A DNA stretch of 64,000 nt from Streptococcus mitis. Its GTDB lineage: Bacteria > Bacillota > Bacilli > Lactobacillales > Streptococcaceae. The notes below the pieces were generated by a model, which was not told the DNA's origin, made no database searches, and was given only the letters and a program-made list of their open reading frames with translations. The DNA lies in assembly GCF_001281025.1 (NCBI RefSeq), contig NZ_CP012646.1, positions 711,001-775,000 of the forward strand, read 5' to 3'. Each line of letters starts with the position of its first letter. Position 1 is the first letter of the stretch. Positions 37,443-46,542 of this stretch are shown here, piece by piece. Made by a program: the position numbers and the translations under genes.

Positions 37443-38807
37443 TTAGTCTTCCTTACTTTCACCGAAAAAGGCATTGTAGAGGGCTTTGATTGCTGCTTTC
37501 TCTTGGTCTTTATTGACAACGAACATAATAGAAACTTCACTAGAACCTTGCGACATCATCTGGATGTTGATCTTGTTTTCAGATAGAGCGCGTGTCGCAG
37601 TAGCAGTTACTCCGATATGGCTCTTCATCTTTTCACCAACAATCATAATGATAGAAAGGTCGTGTTCGATTTCTGCATGGTCTACTTCAGCCTTTTGAAC
37701 CAACTGACGAAGGATTTCTTCTTCCTTGATAGGAGTTAGTTCGCGAGAACGGAGGATGATTGAAAGATCGTCGATACCTGTTGGCATATGTTCCCAACCG
37801 ATGTTAAGATCTTCAAGGATTTGCAGAACCTTGCGTCCAAATCCCACCTCACGGTTCATGAGGTATTTAGACATGTTGATGCTGACAAAGCCAGAATCAC
37901 CAGCAATTCCCACAACTGGGAATTCATCACTACTGTGTTTTAAAACAATACGAGTACCTGGATGGTCAGGGTTGTTGGTATTCTTGATAACGAGAGGAAT
38001 TTTTCCTCGGTAGGCAGGAAGAAGCGCTTCGTCATGAAGGACTGAGAATCCTGCATAGGCCAACTCACGCATTTCACGATAGGTCAACTCAGGGATTGAG
38101 TGTGGTTGGTGGATAATACCAGGGTGGGCTGCAAAGATACCATCAACGTCTGTAAAGTTTTCATAGAGGTCGGCCTTAACACCTGCAGCAATGATAGAAC
38201 CTGTAATATCAGAGCCTCCACGTGAGAAGGTACAGATTTGATTTTCCTTGGTAACCCCAAAGAAACCAGGAATGACCAGGACTTCATTTGCATTCGTCAA
38301 TTCCTCAATCTTGTCATAACTTGATGGAATGATTCGAGCATGACCAGGTTCACTTGTGACCACAATACCAGCTTCTCGAGGGTGCACATAGCGTGCATCA
38401 ATACCATTTTGGTTAAAATAGGCAGCAATCAATTTGGCATTGTTGTTTTCACCCGCTGCTAGGAAAGTATCGTAGAGAAATTCGTTTTCTTCGATAGGAA
38501 GAGTTGCCAAGGCCCGAATACTTTTTGAAATTTTTTCTAGCACAGCTGGTTTAAGACCTAGTTCACTAACCATAGCGGCATAGCGGTCGATAATCCAGTT
38601 TTGGCTCTTGCTAATATCGTTACCAGCAACATAATCGCGGTAGTATTTAATCAAGGCATCTGTAACCTTAGTATCTTCAGCATTGCGTTTACCAGGGGCA
38701 GAAACGACTACAAAACGACGCTCTGAATCGCTTTTGACGATGTTTAAAACTTTTTCTAATTGACCAGCAGAGGCAAGAGAGCTACCTCCAAATTTAACAA
38801 CTTTCAT
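37443..38807 (-). CDS. lysC: Aspartokinase
   Basis: This enzyme phosphorylates aspartate, the entry step to lysine, threonine, methionine and diaminopimelate-type precursors. The 454-residue monofunctional enzyme has the N-terminal VVKFGGSSLA motif, the FSRGGSDITGSIIA kinase motif and two C-terminal ACT domains (about 300-450), which usually mediate amino-acid feedback. The leader from its promoter is only about 25 bases, so no lysine riboswitch is present. It is followed by the DUF956 gene. Confidence 0.94.
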   Translation of the reverse strand: MKVVKFGGSSLASAGQLEKVLNIVKSDSERRFVVVSAPGKRNAEDTKVTDALIKYYRDYVAGNDISKSQNWIIDRYAAMVSELGLKPAVLEKISKSIRALATLPIEENEFLYDTFLAAGENNNAKLIAAYFNQNGIDARYVHPREAGIVVTSEPGHARIIPSSYDKIEELTNANEVLVIPGFFGVTKENQICTFSRGGSDITGSIIAAGVKADLYENFTDVDGIFAAHPGIIHQPHSIPELTYREMRELAYAGFSVLHDEALLPAYRGKIPLVIKNTNNPDHPGTRIVLKHSSDEFPVVGIAGDSGFVSINMSKYLMNREVGFGRKVLQILEDLNIGWEHMPTGIDDLSIILRSRELTPIKEEEILRQLVQKAEVDHAEIEHDLSIIMIVGEKMKSHIGVTATATRALSENKINIQMMSQGSSEVSIMFVVNKDQEKAAIKALYNAFFGESKED

Positions 38808-38836
38808 AAGAACTCCTAAAGTAAGTATTTTATACG

Positions 38837-38865
38837 ATTATAGCAGAAAGAAAGCCTTTTTTCAA
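38837..38865 (-). promoter_or_regulatory. Promoter of lysC
   Basis: Minus strand TTGAAA (38865-38860), 17-base spacer ending TGC, TATAAT (38842-38837). Confidence 0.75.
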
Positions 38866-38939
38866 TGAAGAAAATAAGATGCGTTCTAGTATAAAGCGAG
38901 CCTTTCTAATCGGCTGAGACACTTTCAGTTGATTTTTTC

Positions 38940-38968
38940 TTGCTTTCTGATTTTAAAAAAGATATACT
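38940..38968 (+). promoter_or_regulatory. Promoter of fabM
   Basis: TTGCTT (38940-38945), 17 bases, TATACT (38963-38968). Confidence 0.55.
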
Positions 38969-39016
38969 TTGAAAATAAAATAATTTAACCAGCTTATAAA
39001 ATAAAAAGGAGTTCAA

Positions 39017-39802
39017 ATGGAACACATTATTTATCAGCTTGAAGAGGATTTGGCAATCCTTACCTTGAATCGTCCTGAGGTCGCGAATGGTTTTCATATT
39101 CCTATGTGTGAGGAGATTTTAGAAGCTCTGACTTTGGCAGAAGAGGATCCGGCTGTGCATTTTGTCTTAATCAACGCGAATGGCAAAGTCTTTTCAGTTG
39201 GGGGAGATTTAGTAGAGATGAAGCGGGCGGTGGATGAGGATGATATTCCATCATTGACAAAAATCGCAGAATTGGTCAATACTATTTCTTATAAAATCAA
39301 GCAAATTGCTAAACCTGTCTTGATGGAGGTTGATGGGGCTGTTGCAGGTGCCGCAGCAAATATGGCTGTTGCTGCAGATTTCTGTCTGGCAACGGATAAG
39401 GCTAAATTTATCCAAGCCTTTGTTGGAGTTGGCTTGGCTCCGGATGCAGGAGGAATTCATCTCTTGAGTCGAAGTATTGGTGTGACGCGTGCTGCTCAAT
39501 TAGCCATGACAGGTGAGGCTTTGTCCGCAGAAAAAGCTCTGGAGTGGGGTCTTGTTTATCGGGTCTCTGAAGCTGATAAACTTGAAAAGACGAGAGAACA
39601 GCTTCTTAAAAAATTGAGACGCGGGTCAGCTAATTCCTATGCTGCCATCAAGAAGTTGGTTTGGGAGAGTCAATTTAAAGACTGGCAAGATTATGCTGCT
39701 TTAGAACTGAACCTACAGGAATCACTAGCGAAAACAGAGGATTTCAAAGAAGGAGTTCGGGCTCATTCGGAAAGAAGACGACCTAAATTTACAGGAAAAT
39801 AA
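39017..39802 (+). CDS. fabM: Trans-2,cis-3-decenoyl-ACP isomerase
   Basis: FabM isomerises trans-2- to cis-3-decenoyl-ACP and is the branch point for unsaturated fatty acids in streptococci, which lack FabA. The 261-residue crotonase-fold protein has the oxyanion-hole segments [10 protein letters not shown] and [21 protein letters not shown]. General annotation would call it an enoyl-CoA hydratase; its place at the head of the fab cluster supports FabM. It starts at ATG 39017 behind AAGGAG. About 90 bases separate it from fabT, which has its own promoter. Confidence 0.88.
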   Translation: MEHIIYQLEEDLAILTLNRPEVANGFHIPMCEEILEALTLAEEDPAVHFVLINANGKVFSVGGDLVEMKRAVDEDDIPSLTKIAELVNTISYKIKQIAKPVLMEVDGAVAGAAANMAVAADFCLATDKAKFIQAFVGVGLAPDAGGIHLLSRSIGVTRAAQLAMTGEALSAEKALEWGLVYRVSEADKLEKTREQLLKKLRRGSANSYAAIKKLVWESQFKDWQDYAALELNLQESLAKTEDFKEGVRAHSERRRPKFTGK

Positions 39803-39810
39803 AAAAATAC

Positions 39811-39839
39811 TTGCACCATTCTTTGAACTTTGATATAAT
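39811..39839 (+). promoter_or_regulatory. Promoter of fabT-fabH-acpP
   Basis: TTGCAC (39811-39816), a 17-base spacer ending TGa, and TATAAT (39834-39839). TTTGAT half-sites that could bind FabT overlap the -10 (39829-39834) and lie downstream. Confidence 0.65.
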
Positions 39840-39895
39840 TCTTTTGTCAAATGTTTTGATTCTAAAAGTTTTTTTGAAAAGGAGGGAAGGAAAGA

Positions 39896-40330
39896 TTGGA
39901 CTACCAACGAATTAATGAATACTTAACGTCTATATTTAACAATGTCCTCGTTATTGAGGAAGTTAGCTTGAGGGGTAGTCGTTTCAAGGATATCTCCATC
40001 AAAGAAATGCATACGATTGATGTGATTGGAAAAGTTCCAGATGTGACACCAAGTCAAGTGTCAAAAGAGTTGATGGTGACTCTTGGGACAGTTACGACTA
40101 GTTTGAATAATCTCGAACGTAAGGGTTACATTGAACGCATTCGTTCAGAACATGATCGACGTGTGGTACATCTGCATTTGACAAAGAAAGGTCGCTTGGT
40201 TCATAGGCTACATAAACGCTTCCACAAGGCCATGGTTGAAAAAATCATTGATGGTATGAGTAAGCAAGAAATTGAGGTTATGAGCAAAGGTTTGACTAAT
40301 CTTTATCAATTTTTGGAGGATTTGAGATAA
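39896..40330 (+). CDS. fabT: MarR-family fatty acid synthesis repressor FabT
   Basis: FabT represses the fab genes when bound with acyl-ACP, adjusting membrane lipid synthesis to exogenous fatty acids. The 144-residue protein has a MarR-type winged helix (about 35-105) with [32 protein letters not shown] and the wing [12 protein letters not shown]. It uses a TTG start at 39896 behind GGAGGGAAGG, which matches the conserved FabT length; no ATG is available nearby. Its stop codon shares one base with the fabH start. Confidence 0.93.
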   Translation: MDYQRINEYLTSIFNNVLVIEEVSLRGSRFKDISIKEMHTIDVIGKVPDVTPSQVSKELMVTLGTVTTSLNNLERKGYIERIRSEHDRRVVHLHLTKKGRLVHRLHKRFHKAMVEKIIDGMSKQEIEVMSKGLTNLYQFLEDLR

Positions 40331-41304
40331 TGGCTTTTGCAAAAATAAGCCAGGTTGCTCATTATGTGCCAGAGCAAGTGGTTACAAATCATGATTTGGC
40401 TCAGATTATGGATACCAATGATGAGTGGATTTCAAGTCGGACGGGAATACGACAAAGGCATATTTCAAGAACAGAATCTACTAGTGATTTGGCTACAGAG
40501 GTTGCTCAGAAACTGATGGCAAAAGCTGAAATCACAGGAGAAGAGCTGGATTTTATCATTCTAGCTACTATTACTCCAGATTCTATGATGCCCTCTACAG
40601 CTGCTCGTGTCCAAGCCAATATTGGTGCTAATAAGGCCTTTGCTTTTGACCTAACAGCAGCTTGCAGTGGATTTGTATTTGCTCTTTCAACTGCTGAAAA
40701 GTTTATCGCTTCTGGTCGCTTTCAAAAAGGCTTGGTGATTGGTAGTGAAACCCTCTCTAAAGCAGTCGATTGGTCAGACCGATCAACAGCTGTTTTGTTT
40801 GGAGATGGTGCTGGTGGAGTCTTGCTAGAAGCTAGCGAGAAAGAGCATTTCTTAGCTGAGAGTCTTAATAGCGATGGGAGTCGTAGCGAGTGTCTAACTT
40901 ATGGACATTCAGCCTTGCATTCTCCGTTTTCAGATCAAGAAAATGCAGATTCATTTTTGAAGATGGATGGGCGCGCGGTCTTTGATTTTGCTATTCGGGA
41001 TGTAGCCAAGTCTATCAAGCAGACTATTGATGAATCTCCTATAGAGGCGACAAACTTGGATTATCTGCTACTTCATCAGGCTAATGACCGTATTTTGGAT
41101 AAAATGGCTAGAAAAATCGGTGTTAACCGAGATAAACTTCCAGCCAATATGATGGAATATGGGAACACCAGTGCAGCCAGTATCCCGATTTTACTTTCAG
41201 AGTGTGTAGAACAAGGCCTCATCCGTTTAGATGGTAGCCAGACTGTTCTACTATCAGGCTTCGGTGGAGGCTTGACATGGGGCACGCTCATTCTTACAAT
41301 TTAG
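40330..41304 (+). CDS. fabH: 3-oxoacyl-ACP synthase III
   Basis: FabH starts each fatty acid chain by condensing acetyl-CoA with malonyl-ACP. The 324-residue thiolase-fold enzyme has the catalytic Cys112 in [11 protein letters not shown], His in LLHQANDRI and Asn in YGNTSAASI. It starts at ATG 40330, overlapping the fabT stop by one base. It is followed after 59 bases by acpP. Confidence 0.96.
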   Translation: MAFAKISQVAHYVPEQVVTNHDLAQIMDTNDEWISSRTGIRQRHISRTESTSDLATEVAQKLMAKAEITGEELDFIILATITPDSMMPSTAARVQANIGANKAFAFDLTAACSGFVFALSTAEKFIASGRFQKGLVIGSETLSKAVDWSDRSTAVLFGDGAGGVLLEASEKEHFLAESLNSDGSRSECLTYGHSALHSPFSDQENADSFLKMDGRAVFDFAIRDVAKSIKQTIDESPIEATNLDYLLLHQANDRILDKMARKIGVNRDKLPANMMEYGNTSAASIPILLSECVEQGLIRLDGSQTVLLSGFGGGLTWGTLILTI

Positions 41305-41363
41305 GTAATCATGTGGTGAACACATTGTTATAAAAAAACTATTTATTTTAAAGGAGTCCTATC

Positions 41364-41588
41364 ATGGCAGTATTTGAAAAAGTACAAGAAATTATCGTTG
41401 AAGAACTTGGAAAAGACGCATCAGAAGTAACACTTGAATCAACTTTTGATGACTTGGATGCAGATTCATTGGACTTGTTCCAAGTAATCTCAGAAATCGA
41501 AGATGCTTTTGATATCCAAATCGAAGCAGAAGATGACTTGAAAACAGTTGGTGACTTGGTTGCCTACGTTGAAGAGCAAACAAAATAA
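41364..41588 (+). CDS. acpP: Acyl carrier protein
   Basis: The 74-residue acidic helical carrier for growing acyl chains. The 4'-phosphopantetheine attachment site is Ser35 in [11 protein letters not shown]. Codon use is highly biased (GAA, CTT/TTG, ACT), indicating high expression. It starts at ATG 41364 behind AAAGGAG. A hairpin in the following gap may reduce readthrough into fabK. Confidence 0.96.
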   Translation: MAVFEKVQEIIVEELGKDASEVTLESTFDDLDADSLDLFQVISEIEDAFDIQIEAEDDLKTVGDLVAYVEEQTK

Positions 41589-41605
41589 ACAGAATATAAA
41601 TAGAA

Positions 41606-41625
41606 GGAGTAGGGAAACCCGCTCC
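41606..41625 (+). terminator. Possible attenuating hairpin between acpP and fabK
   Basis: GGAG-TA-GGG pairs with CCC-G-CTCC (41606-41625) and is followed only by TCTTGTTT. The stem is GC-rich with a weak T-run, suggesting partial termination or a processing site that keeps acpP mRNA more abundant than downstream messages. Confidence 0.45.
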
Positions 41626-41641
41626 CTCTTGTTTAGGCAAT

Positions 41642-41658
41642 AGTTTGATTGTCAAATT
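41642..41658 (+). promoter_or_regulatory. FabT operator upstream of fabK
   Basis: AGTTTGATTGTCAAATT matches the reported pneumococcal FabT palindrome (ANTTTGATTATCAAANT) with one mismatch. It lies 47 bases before fabK, where a second fab promoter under FabT control is known in pneumococcus. Confidence 0.8.
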
Positions 41659-41704
41659 ATGACGGTATCGAACTATTACGTAAGCAAGAAACGATGGAGG
41701 CACT

Positions 41705-42679
41705 ATGAAAACGCGTATTACAGAATTATTGAACATTGATTATCCTATTTTCCAAGGAGGAATGGCCTGGGTTGCTGATGGTGATTTGGCAGGAGCTGTT
41801 TCCAAGGCTGGAGGACTAGGGATTATCGGTGGGGGGAATGCCCCTAAAGAAGTTGTCAAGGCAAATATTGATAAAATCAAATCATTGACTGATAAACCCT
41901 TTGGTGTCAACATCATGCTCTTGTCTCCCTTTGTGGAAGATATTGTAGACCTCGTTATAGAGGAAGGTGTTAAAGTAGTGACAACAGGCGCAGGAAATCC
42001 AAGCAAATACATGGAACGTTTCCATGAGGCTGGTATTACAGTTATTCCAGTTGTACCAAGTGTTGCCCTAGCAAAACGCATGGAAAAAATCGGAGCAGAC
42101 GCTGTCATTGCAGAAGGAATGGAAGCTGGGGGACACATTGGAAAATTAACAACCATGACCTTGGTGCGCCAGGTAGCTGCTGCTGTATCCATTCCTGTTA
42201 TTGCTGCAGGAGGGATTGCAGATGGTGAAGGTGCTGCGGCTGGCTTTATGCTAGGTGCAGAGGCTGTTCAGGTTGGAACGCGTTTTGTCGTTGCAAAAGA
42301 GTCTAATGCCCATCCAAATTATAAGGCCAAGATATTAAAAGCTCGAGATATTGATACTACGATTTCAGCTCAACACTTTGGACATGCTGTTCGTGCTATT
42401 AAAAATCAGTTGACTCGTGATTTTGAACAGGCTGAAAAAGATGCCTTTAAACAAGAAAATCCAGATTTGGAAATTTTTGAACAAATGGGAGCAGGTGCTC
42501 TAGCCAAAGCGGTTGTTCACGGAGATGTGGATGGAGGCTCTGTCATGGCAGGTCAAATTGCAGGGCTTGTTTCCAAAGAAGAAACCGTTGAAGAAATCCT
42601 AAAAGATTTGTATTACGGCGCAGCTAAGAAAATTCAAGAAGAAGCCTCTCGTTGGGCAGGAGTTGTAAGAAATGACTAA
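41705..42679 (+). CDS. fabK: Enoyl-ACP reductase II (FMN-dependent)
   Basis: FabK catalyses the last reduction of each elongation cycle with NADH and FMN, replacing FabI and conferring natural triclosan tolerance. The 324-residue TIM-barrel flavoprotein has PIFQGGMAWVADGDLA, the nitronate-monooxygenase-like AEGMEAGGHIG and the phosphate-binding IAAGGIADGEGAAA. It starts at ATG 41705 behind GGAGG and overlaps fabD by 8 bases. Confidence 0.95.
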   Translation: MKTRITELLNIDYPIFQGGMAWVADGDLAGAVSKAGGLGIIGGGNAPKEVVKANIDKIKSLTDKPFGVNIMLLSPFVEDIVDLVIEEGVKVVTTGAGNPSKYMERFHEAGITVIPVVPSVALAKRMEKIGADAVIAEGMEAGGHIGKLTTMTLVRQVAAAVSIPVIAAGGIADGEGAAAGFMLGAEAVQVGTRFVVAKESNAHPNYKAKILKARDIDTTISAQHFGHAVRAIKNQLTRDFEQAEKDAFKQENPDLEIFEQMGAGALAKAVVHGDVDGGSVMAGQIAGLVSKEETVEEILKDLYYGAAKKIQEEASRWAGVVRND

Positions 42680-43595
42680 AACAGCCTTTTTATTTGCTGG
42701 CCAAGGTGCCCAGTATCTAGGTATGGGACGGGATCTCTATGATCACTACACTATTGTTAAAGAAACGATTGATCAAGCGAGTCAGGTGCTCGGTTATGAT
42801 TTGCGTTATCTCATTGATAGGGAAGAAGAAAAACTCAATCAGACTCGCTATACGCAACCAGCTATTTTATCAACTTCAGTTGCTATCTATCGTTTATTGC
42901 AAGAAAAGGGCTATCAGCCTGATATGGTTGCTGGTTTGTCTCTTGGAGAATACTCTGCCTTGGTGGCCAGCGGTGCCTTGGATTTTGAAGATGCGGTAGC
43001 CTTGGTTGCTAAGCGTGGGGTCTATATGGAAGAAGCGGCTCCTGCTGGCTCTGGCAAGATGGTAGCAGTTCTCAATACGCCAGTAGAGGTCATTGAAGAA
43101 GTCTGTCAAAAAGCTTCTGAACTTGGAGTGGTTACTCCAGCAAACTATAATACACCTGCACAAATCGTGATTGGAGGAGAAGTGGTTGCAGTTGATCGAG
43201 CTGTTGAACTCTTGCAAGAAGCAGGTGCCAAACGCTTGATTCCTCTCAAGGTGTCAGGACCTTTTCATACCGCTCTCCTTGAGCCTGCTAGCCAGAAACT
43301 AGCTGAAACTCTAGCTCAGGTAAGTTTTTCAGATTTCACTTGTCCCTTAGTCGGCAATACAGAAGCTGCAGTTATGAAAAAAGAAGACATTGTTCAACTT
43401 TTGACGCGTCAGGTCAAGGAGTCAGTTCGTTTCTATGAAAGTATTGCAGTTATGCAAGAAGCAGGCGTAACCAACTTTATCGAGATTGGACCGGGGAAAG
43501 TCTTGTCAGGCTTTGTCAAAAAAATTGATAAAACGGCTAAACTATCCAATGTTGAAGATCAGGCGAGTTTGGAAACCTTGCTAGAAAACGAGTAA
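42672..43595 (+). CDS. fabD: Malonyl-CoA:ACP transacylase
   Basis: FabD transfers malonyl from CoA to ACP. The 307-residue acyltransferase has the N-terminal FLFAGQGAQYLGMG, nucleophile Ser90 in GLSLGEYSALV and the catalytic His in SGPFHTALLEPA. It overlaps fabK and is followed after 40 bases by fabG. Confidence 0.95.
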   Translation: MTKTAFLFAGQGAQYLGMGRDLYDHYTIVKETIDQASQVLGYDLRYLIDREEEKLNQTRYTQPAILSTSVAIYRLLQEKGYQPDMVAGLSLGEYSALVASGALDFEDAVALVAKRGVYMEEAAPAGSGKMVAVLNTPVEVIEEVCQKASELGVVTPANYNTPAQIVIGGEVVAVDRAVELLQEAGAKRLIPLKVSGPFHTALLEPASQKLAETLAQVSFSDFTCPLVGNTEAAVMKKEDIVQLLTRQVKESVRFYESIAVMQEAGVTNFIEIGPGKVLSGFVKKIDKTAKLSNVEDQASLETLLENE

Positions 43596-43635
43596 TCCCT
43601 TCTCCCATAAATACAAGAGGAAACAGGAGAAAAGA

Positions 43636-44367
43636 ATGCAACTAAAAAATAAAAATATCTTTATTACAGGTTCGAGTCGTGGAATTGGTCTTGCCATAGC
43701 CCACAAGTTTGCTCAGGCAGGAGCGAATATTGTTTTAAACAGTCGTGGTGCAATTTCAGAAGAATTGCTCGCTGAGTTTGCAGACTATGGTGTCAAGGTG
43801 GTTCCTATATCAGGAGACGTGTCAGATTTTGCAGACGCTAAGCGTATGGTTGATCAAGCTATTGCAGAGCTGGGTTCAGTAGATGTTTTGGTCAACAATG
43901 CAGGGATTACCCAAGATACCCTTATGCTCAAGATGACAGAAGCGGATTTTGAAAAAGTTCTCAAGGTTAACCTGACTGGGGCTTTTAACATGACACAATC
44001 AGTCTTGAAACCGATGATGAAAGCCCGAGAAGGTGCTATCATTAATATGTCTAGTGTTGTTGGTTTGATGGGAAATATCGGTCAAGCTAACTATGCAGCT
44101 TCTAAGGCTGGTTTGATTGGTTTTACCAAGTCTGTGGCTCGTGAAGTGGCCAATCGCAATATCAGGGTTAATGCTATTGCACCTGGAATGATTGAGTCCG
44201 ATATGACAGCTGTTCTATCAGACAAGGTAAAAGATGCTATGCTGGCACAAATTCCTATGAAAGAATTTGGGCAAGCGGAGCAGGTTGCAGATTTGACAGT
44301 ATTTTTAGCAGGCCAAGATTATCTAACTGGTCAAGTGGTTGCCATTGATGGTGGCTTAAGTATGTAG
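43636..44367 (+). CDS. fabG: 3-oxoacyl-ACP reductase
   Basis: FabG reduces 3-ketoacyl-ACP with NADPH. The 243-residue short-chain dehydrogenase has the cofactor loop TGSSRGIGLAIA, NNAGIT, and the catalytic Ser-Tyr-Lys set in MSSVVGLMGNIGQANYAASKAG. It starts at ATG 43636 behind AGGAG. It is followed after 21 bases by fabF. Confidence 0.96.
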   Translation: MQLKNKNIFITGSSRGIGLAIAHKFAQAGANIVLNSRGAISEELLAEFADYGVKVVPISGDVSDFADAKRMVDQAIAELGSVDVLVNNAGITQDTLMLKMTEADFEKVLKVNLTGAFNMTQSVLKPMMKAREGAIINMSSVVGLMGNIGQANYAASKAGLIGFTKSVAREVANRNIRVNAIAPGMIESDMTAVLSDKVKDAMLAQIPMKEFGQAEQVADLTVFLAGQDYLTGQVVAIDGGLSM

Positions 44368-44388
44368 CAGAAGCTAGAGGTAAAAAAG

Positions 44389-45624
44389 ATGAAACTAAAT
44401 CGCGTAGTAGTAACAGGTTATGGAGTAACATCTCCAATCGGAAATACACCAGAAGAATTTTGGAATAGTTTGACAACTGGAAAAATCGGAATTGGTCAAA
44501 TTACAAAATTTGATCATAGTGACTTTGATGTGCATAATGCAGCAGAAATCCAAGATTTTCCTTTTGATAAATACTTTGTTAAGAAAGATACCAATCGTTT
44601 CGATAACTATTCTTTGTATGCCTTGTACGCTGCTCAAGAAGCCGTTAATCATGCCAATTTAGATGTAGAGGCTCTTGATAAAGATCGTTTTGGTGTTATT
44701 GTGGCCTCTGGTATTGGTGGAATCAAAGAAATTGAAGATCAAGTGCTTCGCCTAAATGACAAAGGACCAAAACGTGTGAAACCATTGACCCTTCCAAAAG
44801 CCTTGCCAAATATGGCTTCAGGAAATGTTGCTATGCGTTTTGGAGCAAACGGTGTTTGTAAATCCATCAATACTGCCTGCGCTTCATCAAATGACGCGAT
44901 TGGGGATGCTTTCCGATCAATTAAGTTTGGTTTCCAAGATATTATGTTGGTAGGTGGTTCAGAAGCCTCTATTACACCTTTTGCTATTGCTGGTTTCCAA
45001 GCCCTAACTGCTCTCTCAACTACAGAGGACCCAACTCGTGCTTCCATTCCATTTGATAAGGACCGTAATGGTTTTGTCATGGGTGAAGGTTCTGGGATGT
45101 TGGTTCTTGAAAGCCTTGAACACGCTGAAAAACGTGGGGCTACTATCCTTGCTGAAGTGGTTGGTTACGGAAATACTTGTGATGCCTACCACATGACTTC
45201 ACCACATCCAGAAGGTCAGGGAGCTATCAAGGCCATCAAACTAGCCTTGGAAGAAGCTGAGATTTCTCCAGAGCAAGTAGCCTATGTCAATGCTCACGGA
45301 ACGTCAACTCCTGCTAATGAAAAAGGAGAAAGTGGTGCGATCGTGGCTGTTCTTGGTAAGGAAGTACCTGTATCATCAACCAAATCATTCACAGGACATT
45401 TGCTGGGTGCTGCAGGTGCAGTAGAAGCTATCGTCACAATCGAGGCTATGCGTCATAACTTTGTACCAATGACAGCTGGAACAAGTGAAGTATCAGATTA
45501 TATAGAAGCCAATGTCGTTTATGGACAAGGCTTGGAGCAAGAAATTCCATACGCTATTTCAAATACTTTTGGTTTTGGTGGCCACAATGCAGTTCTTGCT
45601 TTCAAACGTTGGGAGAATAAATAA
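44389..45624 (+). CDS. fabF: 3-oxoacyl-ACP synthase II
   Basis: FabF elongates acyl-ACP with malonyl-ACP and is the target of platensimycin and cerulenin. The 411-residue thiolase-fold enzyme has the catalytic Cys in NTACASSNDAIG, His in YVNAHGTSTPAN and His in NTFGFGGHNAVL. It is separated from accB by 2 bases. Confidence 0.96.
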   Translation: MKLNRVVVTGYGVTSPIGNTPEEFWNSLTTGKIGIGQITKFDHSDFDVHNAAEIQDFPFDKYFVKKDTNRFDNYSLYALYAAQEAVNHANLDVEALDKDRFGVIVASGIGGIKEIEDQVLRLNDKGPKRVKPLTLPKALPNMASGNVAMRFGANGVCKSINTACASSNDAIGDAFRSIKFGFQDIMLVGGSEASITPFAIAGFQALTALSTTEDPTRASIPFDKDRNGFVMGEGSGMLVLESLEHAEKRGATILAEVVGYGNTCDAYHMTSPHPEGQGAIKAIKLALEEAEISPEQVAYVNAHGTSTPANEKGESGAIVAVLGKEVPVSSTKSFTGHLLGAAGAVEAIVTIEAMRHNFVPMTAGTSEVSDYIEANVVYGQGLEQEIPYAISNTFGFGGHNAVLAFKRWENK

Positions 45625-45626
45625 CT

Positions 45627-46112
45627 ATGAATTTAAACGATATTAAAGACTTGATGGCCCAATTTGACCAGTCAAGTTTGAGAGAATTTTCTTATAGAAA
45701 TGGGACGGATGAGTTACAGTTTAGCAAGAATGAAGCTAGACTTGTGCCTGAAGTTGCACCTCAGGTCGCTCCTGCGCCTGCTGTAGCAACACCAAGTCCA
45801 GTAGCTTCAACATCTGCTCCAGTAGAAACTGTAGTGGAAGAAGTTCCTGCTTCAGTTGAAGCAAGTGTAGCTGCTGAGGGAGATGTTGTAGAGAGCCCAC
45901 TTGTTGGAGTGGCTTACTTGGCTGCTGGTCCAGATAAACCTGCCTTCGTTTCAGTTGGTGATAGTGTTAAAAAAGGCCAAACATTAGTTATTATCGAAGC
46001 CATGAAAGTCATGAATGAAATTCCAGCACCTAAGGATGGTGTGGTAACGGAAATTCTCGTTTCTAACGAAGAAATGGTTGAGTTTGGTAAAGGATTGGTA
46101 CGTATCAAATGA
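45627..46112 (+). CDS. accB: Acetyl-CoA carboxylase biotin carboxyl carrier protein
   Basis: AccB carries biotin between the carboxylase subunits. The 161-residue protein has a short N-terminal helix (about 1-35), an Ala/Pro/Val-rich flexible linker (about 36-90) and a biotinyl domain with Lys127 in EAMKVMNEI. It starts immediately after fabF and overlaps fabZ by 4 bases. Confidence 0.95.
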   Translation: MNLNDIKDLMAQFDQSSLREFSYRNGTDELQFSKNEARLVPEVAPQVAPAPAVATPSPVASTSAPVETVVEEVPASVEASVAAEGDVVESPLVGVAYLAAGPDKPAFVSVGDSVKKGQTLVIIEAMKVMNEIPAPKDGVVTEILVSNEEMVEFGKGLVRIK

Positions 46113-46531
46113 TTGATATTCAAGGAATCAAAGAAGCCCTTCCCCATCGTTATCCTATGCTCCTAGTGGACCGTGTCTTGGAAGTGAGCGAGGATACCAT
46201 TGTTGCCATCAAAAATGTGACCATTAATGAGCTCTTCTTCAACGGTCATTTTCCTCAATACCCTGTTATGCCAGGTGTTCTAATCATGGAAGCCTTGGCT
46301 CAAACTGCTGGTGTCTTGGAGTTGTCAAAACCTGAAAATAAAGGTAAACTGGTCTTTTACGCTGGTATGGATAAGGTCAAGTTTAAGAAGCAAGTTGTAC
46401 CAGGTGACCAATTGGTTATGACAGCGACTTTTGTAAAACGTCGTGGCACCATTGCCGTGGTTGAAGCAAAGGCTGAAGTTGATGGCAAGCTTGCAGCTAG
46501 TGGTACTCTTACCTTTGCAATAGGGAACTAA
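46109..46531 (+). CDS. fabZ: 3-hydroxyacyl-ACP dehydratase
   Basis: FabZ dehydrates 3-hydroxyacyl-ACP to trans-2-enoyl-ACP, the substrate for FabK or FabM. The 140-residue hot-dog-fold protein has the catalytic His in [23 protein letters not shown] with the downstream Glu. It is translationally coupled to accB by the ATGA junction. Confidence 0.96.
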   Translation: MIDIQGIKEALPHRYPMLLVDRVLEVSEDTIVAIKNVTINELFFNGHFPQYPVMPGVLIMEALAQTAGVLELSKPENKGKLVFYAGMDKVKFKKQVVPGDQLVMTATFVKRRGTIAVVEAKAEVDGKLAASGTLTFAIGN

Positions 46532-46542
46532 GGAGGTTCTCC

